Both the position numbers and the translations under genes were made by a program. Shown one piece after another: positions 9,377 to 16,172 of a DNA stretch of 53,771 bases (the stretch's first letter is position 1; every line of letters starts with the position of its first letter). Source of the DNA: Streptosporangiaceae bacterium (lineage in GTDB: Bacteria; Actinomycetota; Actinomycetes; Streptosporangiales; Streptosporangiaceae); the NCBI GenBank assembly GCA_025964715.1, contig JAOPYH010000015.1, positions 1 through 53,771 of the forward strand. The letters run 5' to 3'. The notes beneath the pieces are model-generated. The model saw only the letters and a list, made by a program, of their open reading frames with translations, ran no database searches and was not told the DNA's origin.

Positions 9377-9736
9377 CTACTTGGCGGCGGGTGTGGCGCT
9401 CTCGATGACCTCGAAGGACCACAGCTCCGCGCCGCTGGCGGCCGGGCCGCCCTGACCGCCGTGGCCGTGACCGTGGCCGGCGGCCGCGGCGTCGTTGCGG
9501 GCCTGTGCGTGCCCGCGCTGGAACGACTGGCTCTCGGTCCAGCGCTGGAAGTCCTCCTCGCTACGCCAGCGCGTGTAAACGAGGTACCTGTCCGTGCCGT
9601 CCACCGGGCGCAGCAGCTCAAAGGCCTCGAAGCCGTCCGCCGATTCCACCAGACCGGCTCGGCCGGCGAACCGGCGCTCGAGCTCGCCGCGAGCCTCTTC
9701 GCTCACGGTGAGCACGTTGATCTTCACGACAGACAC
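9377..9736 (-). CDS. Antibiotic biosynthesis monooxygenase-type (ABM/IsdG-like) protein with His-rich tail
   Basis: 119 residues. The start is GTG 9736 (VSVVKINVLTVSEEARG), with a GAGGGGG ribosome-binding site five bases before it; longer readings add unrelated sequence. The ferredoxin-like ABM fold is suggested by the strand KINVLTV, the RFAGRAGLVESADGFEAFEL segment and YLVYTRWRSEEDFQRWTES, all typical of heme-degrading MhuD/IsdG relatives or small quinone monooxygenases. An insertion after residue 90 (AAAAGHGHGHGGQGG) is rich in His and Gly, a possible metal-binding tail. It transcribes toward cimA from an isolated position; the substrate is unknown. Confidence 0.7.
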   Translation of the reverse strand: MSVVKINVLTVSEEARGELERRFAGRAGLVESADGFEAFELLRPVDGTDRYLVYTRWRSEEDFQRWTESQSFQRGHAQARNDAAAAGHGHGHGGQGGPAASGAELWSFEVIESATPAAK

Positions 9737-10005
9737 GTGATCCCCCTCTATGACGATGACCTGAAGCCTATTCCCCGGCCCACCGGTGATCACGAATGGG
9801 ACCCTGGCAGGTACATCGCGGTCACCGCGCACCAATTCGTGATGAAAGGGCAAGTCGCGATGAGCGGCGAATGGCATTCTGTTCGGGTACGCCCTTACGG
9901 TAGGCCAACTGCCGGCACCGAGTCGCCGGCGCCACCGTCGTGGCCGTGGCCGTCAACATGAGCGTCAGTGCCGCCGTTTCCCGAACAATGGTCCGGAGTG
10001 ATCCC

Positions 10006-10389
10006 ATGCCCGTCCGACGTCGTACTCCCGCGCCCTCGGCGCTGCCCGCGGTCGCGGGCGAGCCCCCCGCGCGCGTCGCGTACGGACTCGGGGCACAGTG
10101 CGAGCGCGACGGCGACCTCGCCGGCGCCACCCGCTGGTTGCGGCACGCCGCTGAGGGCGGCTCGGCCGAGGCGGCGCTGCGGCTGGGGGACCTGCTGGGG
10201 AGGCTGGCGGAGGAGCGAGGCCAGGGCCGGCGAAACGCGTCGGAACCACTGCTCGCCGAGGCCACGCGCTGGCTCTCCACGGCCAAGTCCTCCACAGCGC
10301 CGGACGCCGTCGAGCTCGTCACCGACATGCTGAACCGGCACCAGCGGCTCGCGGCGCGCCGTGGACTGGAACCCGTTCTCACCGGCTGA
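10006..10389 (+). CDS. Sel1/TPR-like repeat protein
   Basis: 127 residues from ATG 10006 (MPVRRRTPAPSALP), with GGAGTG at 9994-9999; ATGs at 9958 and 9988 are in-frame alternatives. The central part RVAYGLGAQCERDGDLAGAT, then WLRHAAEGGSAEAALRLGDL, is one to two Sel1-type helical repeats, followed by a Ser/Ala-rich helix and a basic tail. Such repeats usually mediate protein contacts. No enzyme motif is present. The 269 bp between it and the divergent monooxygenase gene must hold both promoters; I see no convincing boxes there. Confidence 0.6.
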   Translation: MPVRRRTPAPSALPAVAGEPPARVAYGLGAQCERDGDLAGATRWLRHAAEGGSAEAALRLGDLLGRLAEERGQGRRNASEPLLAEATRWLSTAKSSTAPDAVELVTDMLNRHQRLAARRGLEPVLTG

Positions 10390-10471
10390 ACATCCACGCC
10401 GGCGCGGCGAACCCCACATACCCCGCTCGACTGGACAGGGCAGCGAATCCGCAACCAAGACAACAGCCAGG

Positions 10472-10492
10472 ATTCTGACTAGAATACTGACC
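10472..10492 (+). promoter_or_regulatory. yefM promoter with overlapping operator palindrome, probably leaderless
   Basis: TAGAAT (10480-10485) is a strong -10, seven bases before ATG 10493. ATTCT (10472-10476) and AGAAT (10481-10485) make a perfect palindrome with a 4-base centre that includes the -10, as expected for an autoregulated toxin-antitoxin operon. Confidence 0.5.
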
Positions 10493-10777
10493 ATGGATAC
10501 GTTGCCGTTGGCCGATGTGAAGGCCCGTTTCTCGGAATTGATCTCTCGCGTGGAGAAGGAGCAGGACCAGATCACGGTGACGCGCAACGGCCGGCCGGCC
10601 GCGGTCGTGGTATCGATCGACGAGTGGGAGAGCCTGCAGGAAACACTCGATGTCCTGTCCGACCCGGAGGCGGTGGTGGCCATCGCCGAGTCCCGTGAGG
10701 CGACCGCCCGCGGGGAGGTCTACACGACCGAGGACATCCTCGCCGATCTGGCCGACCGCCAGGCTCGCAGCGCGTGA
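10493..10777 (+). CDS. YefM/Phd-family antitoxin
   Basis: 94 residues. The N-terminal Phd/YefM DNA-binding fold is clear: PLADVKARFSELISRVEKEQ, then VTRNGRPAAVVVSIDEWESL. The C-terminal part (DPEAVVAIAESREATARGEV and onward) is the flexible toxin-binding segment. It neutralises the downstream RelE-type toxin and with it represses the operon. The start is ATG 10493 without a ribosome-binding site but with a -10 box seven bases upstream. The downstream gene overlaps its stop by 4 bp. Confidence 0.88.
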   Translation: MDTLPLADVKARFSELISRVEKEQDQITVTRNGRPAAVVVSIDEWESLQETLDVLSDPEAVVAIAESREATARGEVYTTEDILADLADRQARSA

Positions 10778-11058
10778 CCGCCGACCCCGAGCCGTACGAG
10801 GTGCAGTGGTCGCCGGCAGCACGCCGGGCCCTGTCTGAGCAGCTCCCCGAGGCGATTGCCGCCGCCGTGGTGGAACTCGTCCTCGGCGCGTTGCGAATCG
10901 AACCGCGCCGGGTCGGAAAACCCCTGCACGAGCCGTTCGACGGCCACTGGTCGGCCCGCCGATCCACCTACCGCGTGATCTACACCATCAACGAAGACAA
11001 GCGCCTGATCACCATCGACGTGATCCGCCCACGAGGCACCACCTACCGCCCCCGATAG
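10774..11058 (+). CDS. RelE/ParE-family toxin
   Basis: 94 residues, GTG start overlapping the antitoxin stop (GTGA). The RelE fold is seen in YEVQWSPAARRALSEQLPE, then RVGKPLHEPFDGHWSARRST, YRVIYTINEDKRLITIDVI and the basic end RPRGTTYRPR. RelE toxins cleave mRNA at the ribosomal A site; Arg and Tyr residues in the last two strands (YRVIY, and the Arg/Tyr end) are the usual active-site positions. Classification against ParE rests on pairing with a YefM-type antitoxin. Confidence 0.88.
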   Translation: MTADPEPYEVQWSPAARRALSEQLPEAIAAAVVELVLGALRIEPRRVGKPLHEPFDGHWSARRSTYRVIYTINEDKRLITIDVIRPRGTTYRPR

Positions 11059-11409
11059 GCCCCCGAGCAGGCCGTCGGCCATTGAGCCCGCACCCGCCAC
11101 CGTCCGGCCGACCCGTTCACGCCCGCCGAATACGCCCGCGCCGTCGTCAACGGCGCGACGATGCTCTGCCGGCTGCGCCGGATCCCGCGCCGGCGATAGC
11201 GGCGCGAAAATCCGGATGAATCACCCGTGCGGATTACCTTCGGAAATGCCCAAGATCACACTGACCTCGCGGATCGGACCGGCCGGCGAGTGTTCGGCCG
11301 GTGTTAGGCAAGGGTTCACAGGGGTGTCGTCGGCGGGAGCCTTGAAGATCGTGCTTGAGGCCACACCGCGGGGCGGTGGCCGCACGCTCTGCGCCCCGCG
11401 CCGCGCGGC
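11059..11409. other. Gene-poor stretch between relE and the FAH gene
   Basis: A coding-like fragment at 11110-11199 on the plus strand (DPFTPAEYARAVVNGATMLC, ending RRIPRRR and a stop) has GC-rich third positions but no usable start; it is probably a gene relic I cannot name. A hairpin at 11278-11302 (ACCGGCCG, 9-base loop, CGGCCGGT) could end the toxin-antitoxin transcript. I see nothing else. Confidence 0.35.
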
Positions 11410-11421
11410 TAGGCTCGGGGC
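11410..11421 (+). promoter_or_regulatory. -10 box of a probable leaderless promoter (FAH gene)
   Basis: TAGGCT (11410-11415), six bases, ATG 11422. No ribosome-binding site. Confidence 0.5.
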
Positions 11422-12186
11422 ATGCGCATAGCAAGATTCTCAACGGATGACGGGATGTCCTTCGGGGTGATCGAGGAGGATTCCGTCGCCGCCATCGCGG
11501 CTCACCCGTTCGGTGAGCTGCACTTCACCGGGGAGCGCTTCGCGCTCGCCGACGTACGGCTGCTCGCGCCGATCCTGCCGAGCAAGGTCATCGGGATCGG
11601 CAAGAACTATGCCGACCACGCCCGGGAGATGGGCGGGGAGCCCCCCGCGGAGCCGGTGGTCTTCATCAAGCCGTCCACCGCGGTGATCGGCCCGGGTGAG
11701 GCCATCGCCTATCCGGAGAAGCTCACCGAGCGCGTCGACCACGAGGGGGAGCTCGCCGTCGTGATCGGCCGGATGTGCCGCGAGGTGCCGGCCGCCCGCG
11801 CCGCCGAGGTGATCCTGGGATACACGTGCGGCAACGACGTCACCGCCCGTGACCTCCAGAATCGCGACGGGCAGTGGAGCAGGGCCAAGGGCTTCGACAC
11901 GTTCTGCCCGCTCGGGCCGTGGATCGAGACGTCGGCCGACCCGTCCGACCTCGCGATCACGACCATGGTCAACGGAGAGGTTCGTCAGGACTCGCGGACC
12001 TCCCTGCTGCTGCACGACATCCCGACCTTGATCGAGTACGTCAGCCAGGTCATGACGCTGCTGCCCGGCGACGTCATCCTGACCGGCACGCCCTCCGGTG
12101 TGGGGCCGCTGGAGGTCGGCGACGAGGTCTCGGTGACGGTGGAGTCCATCGGCACTCTGACGAACCGGGTAGTGGCCCGGGATTAG
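11422..12186 (+). CDS. Fumarylacetoacetate hydrolase (FAH) family protein
   Basis: 254 residues: a short N-terminal domain then the FAH catalytic fold. Motifs: KVIGIGKNYADHAREMG, FIKPSTAVIGPG, the metal-binding DHEGELAVVIG (family pattern D/H-x-E-x-E), and LLPGDVILTGTPSGVGPLEVGD. Relatives act as acylpyruvate or oxaloacetate hydrolase/decarboxylase; the substrate here is not determined by sequence. In many actinomycetes this gene is followed by gltX and Glu/Gln tRNAs; here the tRNAs are present but gltX is not between them. Confidence 0.88.
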   Translation: MRIARFSTDDGMSFGVIEEDSVAAIAAHPFGELHFTGERFALADVRLLAPILPSKVIGIGKNYADHAREMGGEPPAEPVVFIKPSTAVIGPGEAIAYPEKLTERVDHEGELAVVIGRMCREVPAARAAEVILGYTCGNDVTARDLQNRDGQWSRAKGFDTFCPLGPWIETSADPSDLAITTMVNGEVRQDSRTSLLLHDIPTLIEYVSQVMTLLPGDVILTGTPSGVGPLEVGDEVSVTVESIGTLTNRVVARD

Positions 12187-12204
12187 ACACCCCGAGGATC
12201 TGAT

Positions 12205-12234
12205 TTGGGTCCAGACTCCCGGGTCCGGTAAGCT
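12205..12234 (+). promoter_or_regulatory. Promoter of tRNA-Gln
   Basis: TAAGCT (12229-12234) within GTCCGGTAAGCT; TTGGGT (12205-12210) is a possible -35 with an 18-base gap. The same 12-mer recurs upstream of tRNA-Glu, which supports a shared promoter element. Confidence 0.5.
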
Positions 12235-12273
12235 CTCCCAGGCGCAGGCGGCCCGCTGAGGGCGATACGCCGG

Positions 12274-12345
12274 TGGGGTATGGTGTAATCGGCAGCACGA
12301 CTGATTCTGGTTCAGTTAGTCTAGGTTCGAGTCCTGGTACCCCAG
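12274..12345 (+). tRNA. tRNA-Gln (anticodon CTG)
   Basis: Acceptor TGGGGTA (12274-12280) pairs with TACCCCA (12338-12344), discriminator G at 12345; CCA is not encoded. The anticodon stem-loop is ACTGA-TTCTGGT-TCAGT, reading CTG, and the T arm is CTAGG-TTCGAGT-CCTGG. The unusual U1-A72 pair is characteristic of bacterial tRNA-Gln. It is followed by a terminator at 12361. Confidence 0.93.
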
Positions 12346-12360
12346 CAAGCGTTTGACCAA

Positions 12361-12390
12361 GGCGGGAGTCTCATCGAGACCCCCGCCTTC
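12361..12390 (+). terminator. Terminator after tRNA-Gln
   Basis: GGCGGG-A-GTCTC (12361-12372) pairs with GAGAC-C-CCCGCC (12376-12387) with one mismatch and a 3-base loop, followed by TTC. Confidence 0.75.
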
Positions 12391-12537
12391 GTCCTCTCTG
12401 GGGCCCGTTCGGCGCGCTGAGCCACCCCCGAGGCGGCGGCCGAGCTGAAGAAGCGGCCTGGCGGATTATGCAGGTCGAGCGCCGTTTGGCGACGTCGTGA
12501 TCAGCCGCTACAGTTGACCCGCTGGCAGCCGGGAGCG

Positions 12538-12570
12538 GATTCTGGTTCAGTTAGTCTAGGCTCGACTCCC
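12538..12570 (+). pseudogene. Broken copy of tRNA-Gln (anticodon loop to T arm)
   Basis: Bases 12538-12560 are identical over 23 bp to 12303-12325 of the intact tRNA-Gln, and the following T-arm bases match at most positions (CTCGACTCC against TTCGAGTCC). The 5' half of the anticodon stem is GCGGA instead of ACTGA, so it cannot pair with TCAGT; the acceptor and D arm are not recognisable. It is either a decayed duplicate tRNA or the scar of a tRNA-targeting element. No integrase lies in the window. Confidence 0.65.
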
Positions 12571-12642
12571 GTGCGCCGGCTGGTCATCCGATCTCGGTCG
12601 GTCTGACCCACTCCCGAGTAAGAGCCGGTTCGCATGATCCGG

Positions 12643-12672
12643 TTCAAGCAAGGGGCAGATGTCCGGTAAGCT
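12643..12672 (+). promoter_or_regulatory. Promoter of tRNA-Glu
   Basis: GTCCGGTAAGCT at 12661-12672 repeats exactly the element before tRNA-Gln; -10 TAAGCT at 12667-12672, with TTCAAG at 12643-12648 as a weak -35 (18-base gap). The tRNA begins 45 bases later. Confidence 0.5.
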
Positions 12673-12716
12673 GGGCGTCGCCCGAGTGAGGGATCACAAG
12701 GGAAAAGCAAGTTGAT

Positions 12717-12789
12717 GGCCCCGTCGTCTAGAGGCCTAGGACGCCGCCCTCTCAAGGCGGTAACGCCGGTTCGAATCCGGTCGGGGCTA
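12717..12789 (+). tRNA. tRNA-Glu (anticodon CTC)
   Basis: Acceptor GGCCCCG (12717-12723) pairs with CGGGGCT (12782-12788) including a G-U at the end; discriminator A at 12789, no encoded CCA. The anticodon arm is CGCCC-TCTCAAG-type with CTC in the loop, and the T arm GCCGG-TTCGAAT-CCGGT is perfect. Followed by a very strong terminator. Confidence 0.93.
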
Positions 12790-12800
12790 CAGAGCACGTC

Positions 12801-12836
12801 GAAGGCCTGATCATCGTCATCGATGATCAGGCCTTC
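12801..12836 (+). terminator. Terminator after tRNA-Glu
   Basis: GAAGGCCTGATCATCG (12801-12816), loop TCAT, CGATGATCAGGCCTTC (12821-12836): a 16-bp perfect stem. Confidence 0.88.
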
Positions 12837-12982
12837 ACTCGTTTGGAGCGACGATCCGATCGGCCGGCCCGGGCGTGACTCCGGCCGGACGCCGGGCTCC
12901 CGATTCTCCGGAGGCGTGTCCTAGGCTGCGCTGGACGCGTGTCGGCTTCTAAGCCGTCTGCCGAGGTACGAGGAGACAACGC

Positions 12983-14068
12983 ATGGCGCATGAGGTCCGT
13001 GGTGTGATCGCCCGCGAGAAGGGCGCGCCCGTATCGGTGGAGACGATCGTCGTACCGGATCCGGGGCCCGGTGAGGCCCTGGTCAAGGTGCAGGCGTGCG
13101 GGGTCTGCCACACCGACCTGCACTACCGCGAGGGCGGCATCAACGACGAGTTCCCGTTCCTGCTCGGGCACGAGGCGGCCGGGGTCGTCGAGCAGGTCGG
13201 CGAAGGGGTCACCGAGGTGGCGCCCGGCGACTACGTGATCCTGAACTGGCGCGCCGTCTGCGGTCAGTGCCGGGCCTGCGCGAAGGGCCGCCCGTGGTAC
13301 TGCTTCGCCACCCACAACGCCCGGCAGAAGATGACCCTCACCGACGGCACCGAGCTCGCCCCGGCCCTGGGCATCGGCGCGTTCGCGGAGAAGACCCTCG
13401 TGGCCGCGGGCCAGTGCACCAAGGTGGACCCGGCGGCCAGCCCCGCCGCGGCGGGGCTGCTGGGCTGCGGCATCATGGCCGGCCTGGGTGCGGCGATCAA
13501 CACGGGCGGGGTCACCAGAGGCGACTCCGTTGCGGTCATCGGCTGCGGCGGCGTGGGCAACGCCGCCATCGCGGGCGCCCGGCTGGCCGGCGCCTCCAAG
13601 ATCATTGCCGTGGACCTCGACGACCGCAAGCTCGAAGGGGCGACCCGGTTCGGGGCCACCGACACCGTCAACTCGGCGGAGGACGACCCGGTCGCGGCGA
13701 TCCGCAAGCTCACCGGGGGCAACGGCGCCGACGTCGTGATCGAGGCGGTGGGCCGCCCGGAGACCTACGAGCAGGCCTTCTACGCCCGTGATCTGGCCGG
13801 CACCGTCGTCCTGGTGGGGGTGCCGACCCCCGACATGCGCATCGATCTCCCGCTGCTGGACGTCTTCGGCCGTGGCGGCGCGCTGAAGTCGTCCTGGTAC
13901 GGAGACTGCCTGCCGTCCAGGGACTTCCCGATGCTGATCGACCTCTACCAGCAGGGGAGGCTCGACCTGGACGGCTTCGTCTCCGAGACGATCGCGCTGG
14001 ACGAGGTAGAGGCCGCCTTCGACAAGATGCAGCGCGGCGAAGTGCTGCGGTCGGTGGTGCTGCTGTGA
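12983..14068 (+). CDS. mscR: S-(hydroxymethyl)mycothiol dehydrogenase / nitrosomycothiol reductase
   Basis: 361 residues, a zinc-dependent medium-chain alcohol dehydrogenase. It oxidises the formaldehyde-mycothiol adduct with NAD+ and can reduce S-nitrosomycothiol. Catalytic zinc ligands are in [13 protein letters not shown] and GHEAAG; the structural zinc cysteines are in [15 protein letters not shown]; the NAD site is [19 protein letters not shown]. Sequences such as [20 protein letters not shown] are typical of the MscR/AdhE2 branch. ATG 12983 has GAGGAG about 7 bases upstream. The next gene overlaps by 4 bp. Presence implies a mycothiol-producing actinomycete. Confidence 0.93.
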   Translation: MAHEVRGVIAREKGAPVSVETIVVPDPGPGEALVKVQACGVCHTDLHYREGGINDEFPFLLGHEAAGVVEQVGEGVTEVAPGDYVILNWRAVCGQCRACAKGRPWYCFATHNARQKMTLTDGTELAPALGIGAFAEKTLVAAGQCTKVDPAASPAAAGLLGCGIMAGLGAAINTGGVTRGDSVAVIGCGGVGNAAIAGARLAGASKIIAVDLDDRKLEGATRFGATDTVNSAEDDPVAAIRKLTGGNGADVVIEAVGRPETYEQAFYARDLAGTVVLVGVPTPDMRIDLPLLDVFGRGGALKSSWYGDCLPSRDFPMLIDLYQQGRLDLDGFVSETIALDEVEAAFDKMQRGEVLRSVVLL

Positions 14069-14685
14069 TCGAAAACCTGGTGACCTCGGGGCAGTTCACG
14101 CTCGACGGCGGCACGTGGGACGTCGACAACAACGTCTGGCTCGTCGGCGACGACCGTGAGGTGCTGGTGATCGACGCGGGCCACGACGCCGATGCCATCC
14201 TCGGTGCGATCGGCGACCGGCGCGTGACCGCGATCGTGTGCACGCACGGCCACAACGATCACATCAACGCGGCGGCCGCGCTGGCCGACCGCACCGCAGC
14301 CCCGATCCTGCTGCATCCGGCCGACCGCGTCCTGTGGGACGCGGTCTATCCGGACCGCGCGCCGGACCGGGAGCTCGCGGACGGCGACGAGCTGTCCGTG
14401 GCCGGGACGGTCCTCAAGGTCATGCACACGCCCGGCCACGCTCCCGGTGCCGTCTGCCTGTACGCACCCGAGCTGGAGACCGTCTTCACCGGCGACACCC
14501 TGTTCCAGGGCGGGCCCGGCGCCACCGGTCGGTCCTACTCGGACTTCCCGACGATCATCGACTCGATCCGCGCCCGCTTGCTGTCCCTGCCGCCGGAGAC
14601 GGCGGTGCGGACCGGGCACGGCGAGCCCACGGCGATCGGCGCGGAGGCGCCCCACCTGGAGGAATGGATCCAGCGCGGCCACTGA
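14065..14685 (+). CDS. MBL-fold hydrolase linked to MscR (probable S-formylmycothiol or related thioester hydrolase)
   Basis: 206 residues of metallo-beta-lactamase fold: [10 protein letters not shown] (HxHxDH), [23 protein letters not shown] and TGHGEPT give the two-metal site of glyoxalase II-like hydrolases. The start is GTG 14065 overlapping the mscR stop (GTGA). In actinomycetes this pairing is conserved; the expected role is hydrolysis of the formyl-mycothiol product to formate and free mycothiol. That role is inferred from linkage. Confidence 0.85.
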   Translation: MIENLVTSGQFTLDGGTWDVDNNVWLVGDDREVLVIDAGHDADAILGAIGDRRVTAIVCTHGHNDHINAAAALADRTAAPILLHPADRVLWDAVYPDRAPDRELADGDELSVAGTVLKVMHTPGHAPGAVCLYAPELETVFTGDTLFQGGPGATGRSYSDFPTIIDSIRARLLSLPPETAVRTGHGEPTAIGAEAPHLEEWIQRGH

Positions 14686-14798
14686 GGCGGGGACCGGTGC
14701 CGGACCAGTGGCCGGGGCGGCTTCGATGCTGTTGAATTGAACACCTGTTCGTCTCTGTGTTCGATGTTCGTCCCCGTCGACGTGTCCGAAGGCCTGAG

Positions 14799-15821
14799 GT
14801 GTCGAGTTCACTGGGCTCTGACGTACGGCCGCCCTCGCCGCGCATGATGCGCCGCTGGGACCTGGCCGAACCACGAGAGCTCATGGCCCTCGCCGAGGGG
14901 CCGGGGAACCGTGAGTGGCGGGTCGAGACCTCCGATGGGCCGTTCCTGCTCCGCCGGTTCCTCCGGCCGGCCCGGCGGGAACTGCTGTTCCAGCTCGAGG
15001 TCACGGCCGCGCTCGCCGGGACGGGACTGCCGGTGCCCGACCCCGTCCAGGCGCGGGACGGCCGGCGGCTGATCGAGGTCGGCCAACGCCGCTACGCGCT
15101 GTACCCGTGGATCGACGGCCGCCATCGCGACGGCCTGGACCTCGGGGTCGCCGAATGCCGTGAGCTCGGCGCGCTGCTGGGGCGGCTGCACGCCGAGCTG
15201 GACAGGCTCACGCCACCGGTCCAGCAGAGCCTGCTGGCTCCCGCGACGCGGGTCCATGACGCCGTCGCCCTCGCCGACCGGCTGCTGCCGGAGCTCCGGG
15301 ACCGCGGGGACGCGGCCGCGCGGGCGGCGGAACGGCTCGGGGAGCGGCGGGAACTGCTCATCAGGCTGGCCGACCATCAGCCGCCCGCGGCCGAGACGGC
15401 GACGGCCGGTTACGTCCACGGCGCGTTCCAGGCCCGCAACCTCCTGTACGGCCAATTCACCGGCGGGGTCGTCGCGGTCCTGGACTGGGAGGGCCTGCAT
15501 GTCGCCCCCTTCGCCGGTGAACTCGTCCGCGCCGCCACGCTCCTGTTCGCGTACGGGGATGAGCGCGGGTTCGATCTCGAGCGGGCCGAGGCCTTCGTGG
15601 GAGGGCACGCGTCCGCCTTCAGGCTCGACGCGGCTCAGCTCCAGTCGGCCGTGCACCGGCTGTGGTGGGAACGGCTCTGTGATCTCCGGATCCCGGAGCT
15701 GTCCGACCCGGACCGGGATGACCCCGAGCTACCTCGGCTCGCGCTCGTGGACTGGTGGACCGCCAACCTCGACCGCACTCTGGAGGCCTTCGCGGCTCCC
15801 TACACGCCCGTCGTCGGCTGA
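14799..15821 (+). CDS. Aminoglycoside phosphotransferase (APH)-fold protein lacking the catalytic Asp
   Basis: 340 residues. Start GTG 14799 with GAAGG at 14788-14792; ATG 14844 and ATG 14757 are in-frame alternatives. The kinase-like fold is visible: nucleotide-binding strands WRVETSDGPFLLRRFL, hinge ALYPWIDGRH, catalytic-loop position VHGAFQARNLLY, and metal-binding VLDWEGLHVAPFAGEL. In active members the loop reads HGDxxxxN; here the Asp is Ala while the Asn and the later Asp remain. It may be a pseudokinase or use a different base. It stands alone after the MBL gene; the substrate is unknown. Confidence 0.75.
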   Translation: MSSSLGSDVRPPSPRMMRRWDLAEPRELMALAEGPGNREWRVETSDGPFLLRRFLRPARRELLFQLEVTAALAGTGLPVPDPVQARDGRRLIEVGQRRYALYPWIDGRHRDGLDLGVAECRELGALLGRLHAELDRLTPPVQQSLLAPATRVHDAVALADRLLPELRDRGDAAARAAERLGERRELLIRLADHQPPAAETATAGYVHGAFQARNLLYGQFTGGVVAVLDWEGLHVAPFAGELVRAATLLFAYGDERGFDLERAEAFVGGHASAFRLDAAQLQSAVHRLWWERLCDLRIPELSDPDRDDPELPRLALVDWWTANLDRTLEAFAAPYTPVVG

Positions 15822-16172
15822 CCCACGCCTGTTCCGGCCATGCGCCGGCCAGGAAAGACCACGCAGGCCTCAGACCACGGTGCCGTCCATGTCGACCTCG
15901 ATCTGTGAGCCGCCTCACAGGTCCCCTGGCCGTGCGGTGATGGCTGTACCGACGGCCGGAACGGGAACAATCCCCTGGTAGGAGCCGTATCGGAGCACCG
16001 ATCCGCTGCGGGACCAGAGCCGGTACGGGGGACAATGTGGTGATGAACGGCCGCGGCGATAGGCTTCACGGACCGAAGCCACTGCCCGTCGCGGGCAGAG
16101 AACCGGGAGAGTGACGTCCGCTTCAATGGACCCCTGTAATAGGTGCGCCGCCTCCGTTCCGGAGCCGGCGTC
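15822..16172. other. Intergenic region before the DUF21/CBS operon with paired hairpins
   Basis: No gene is visible. TAGGCT at 16060-16065 is a possible -10. Two tandem perfect hairpins follow or overlap it: GGCTTC/GAAGCC (16062-16067 with 16075-16080) and CTGCCCG/CGGGCAG (16082-16088 with 16092-16098, 3-base loop). They lie about 75-110 bases before the start of a CorC-like gene. I looked for M-box, ydaO and cobalamin riboswitch cores and did not find a full match. Confidence 0.35.

Noticed and set aside
9737-10005. Plus-strand frame through 9461-9961 as a gene
   Set aside because: It is antisense to the ABM gene for most of its length and has no family signature; the GC-third-position pattern fits the minus-strand gene.
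12390-12720. Integrative element at the tRNA locus
   Set aside because: Only about 330 bp lie between the tRNAs and no integrase, excisionase or plasmid gene is present; at most an empty attachment site.
15990-16140. Riboswitch (M-box, ydaO or cobalamin) before the CorC-like gene
   Set aside because: GCCACTG and a GGTGATGAAC-like stretch suggested cobalamin or M-box elements, but the remaining conserved core pieces and their order are missing. Kept only as an unassigned structured leader.
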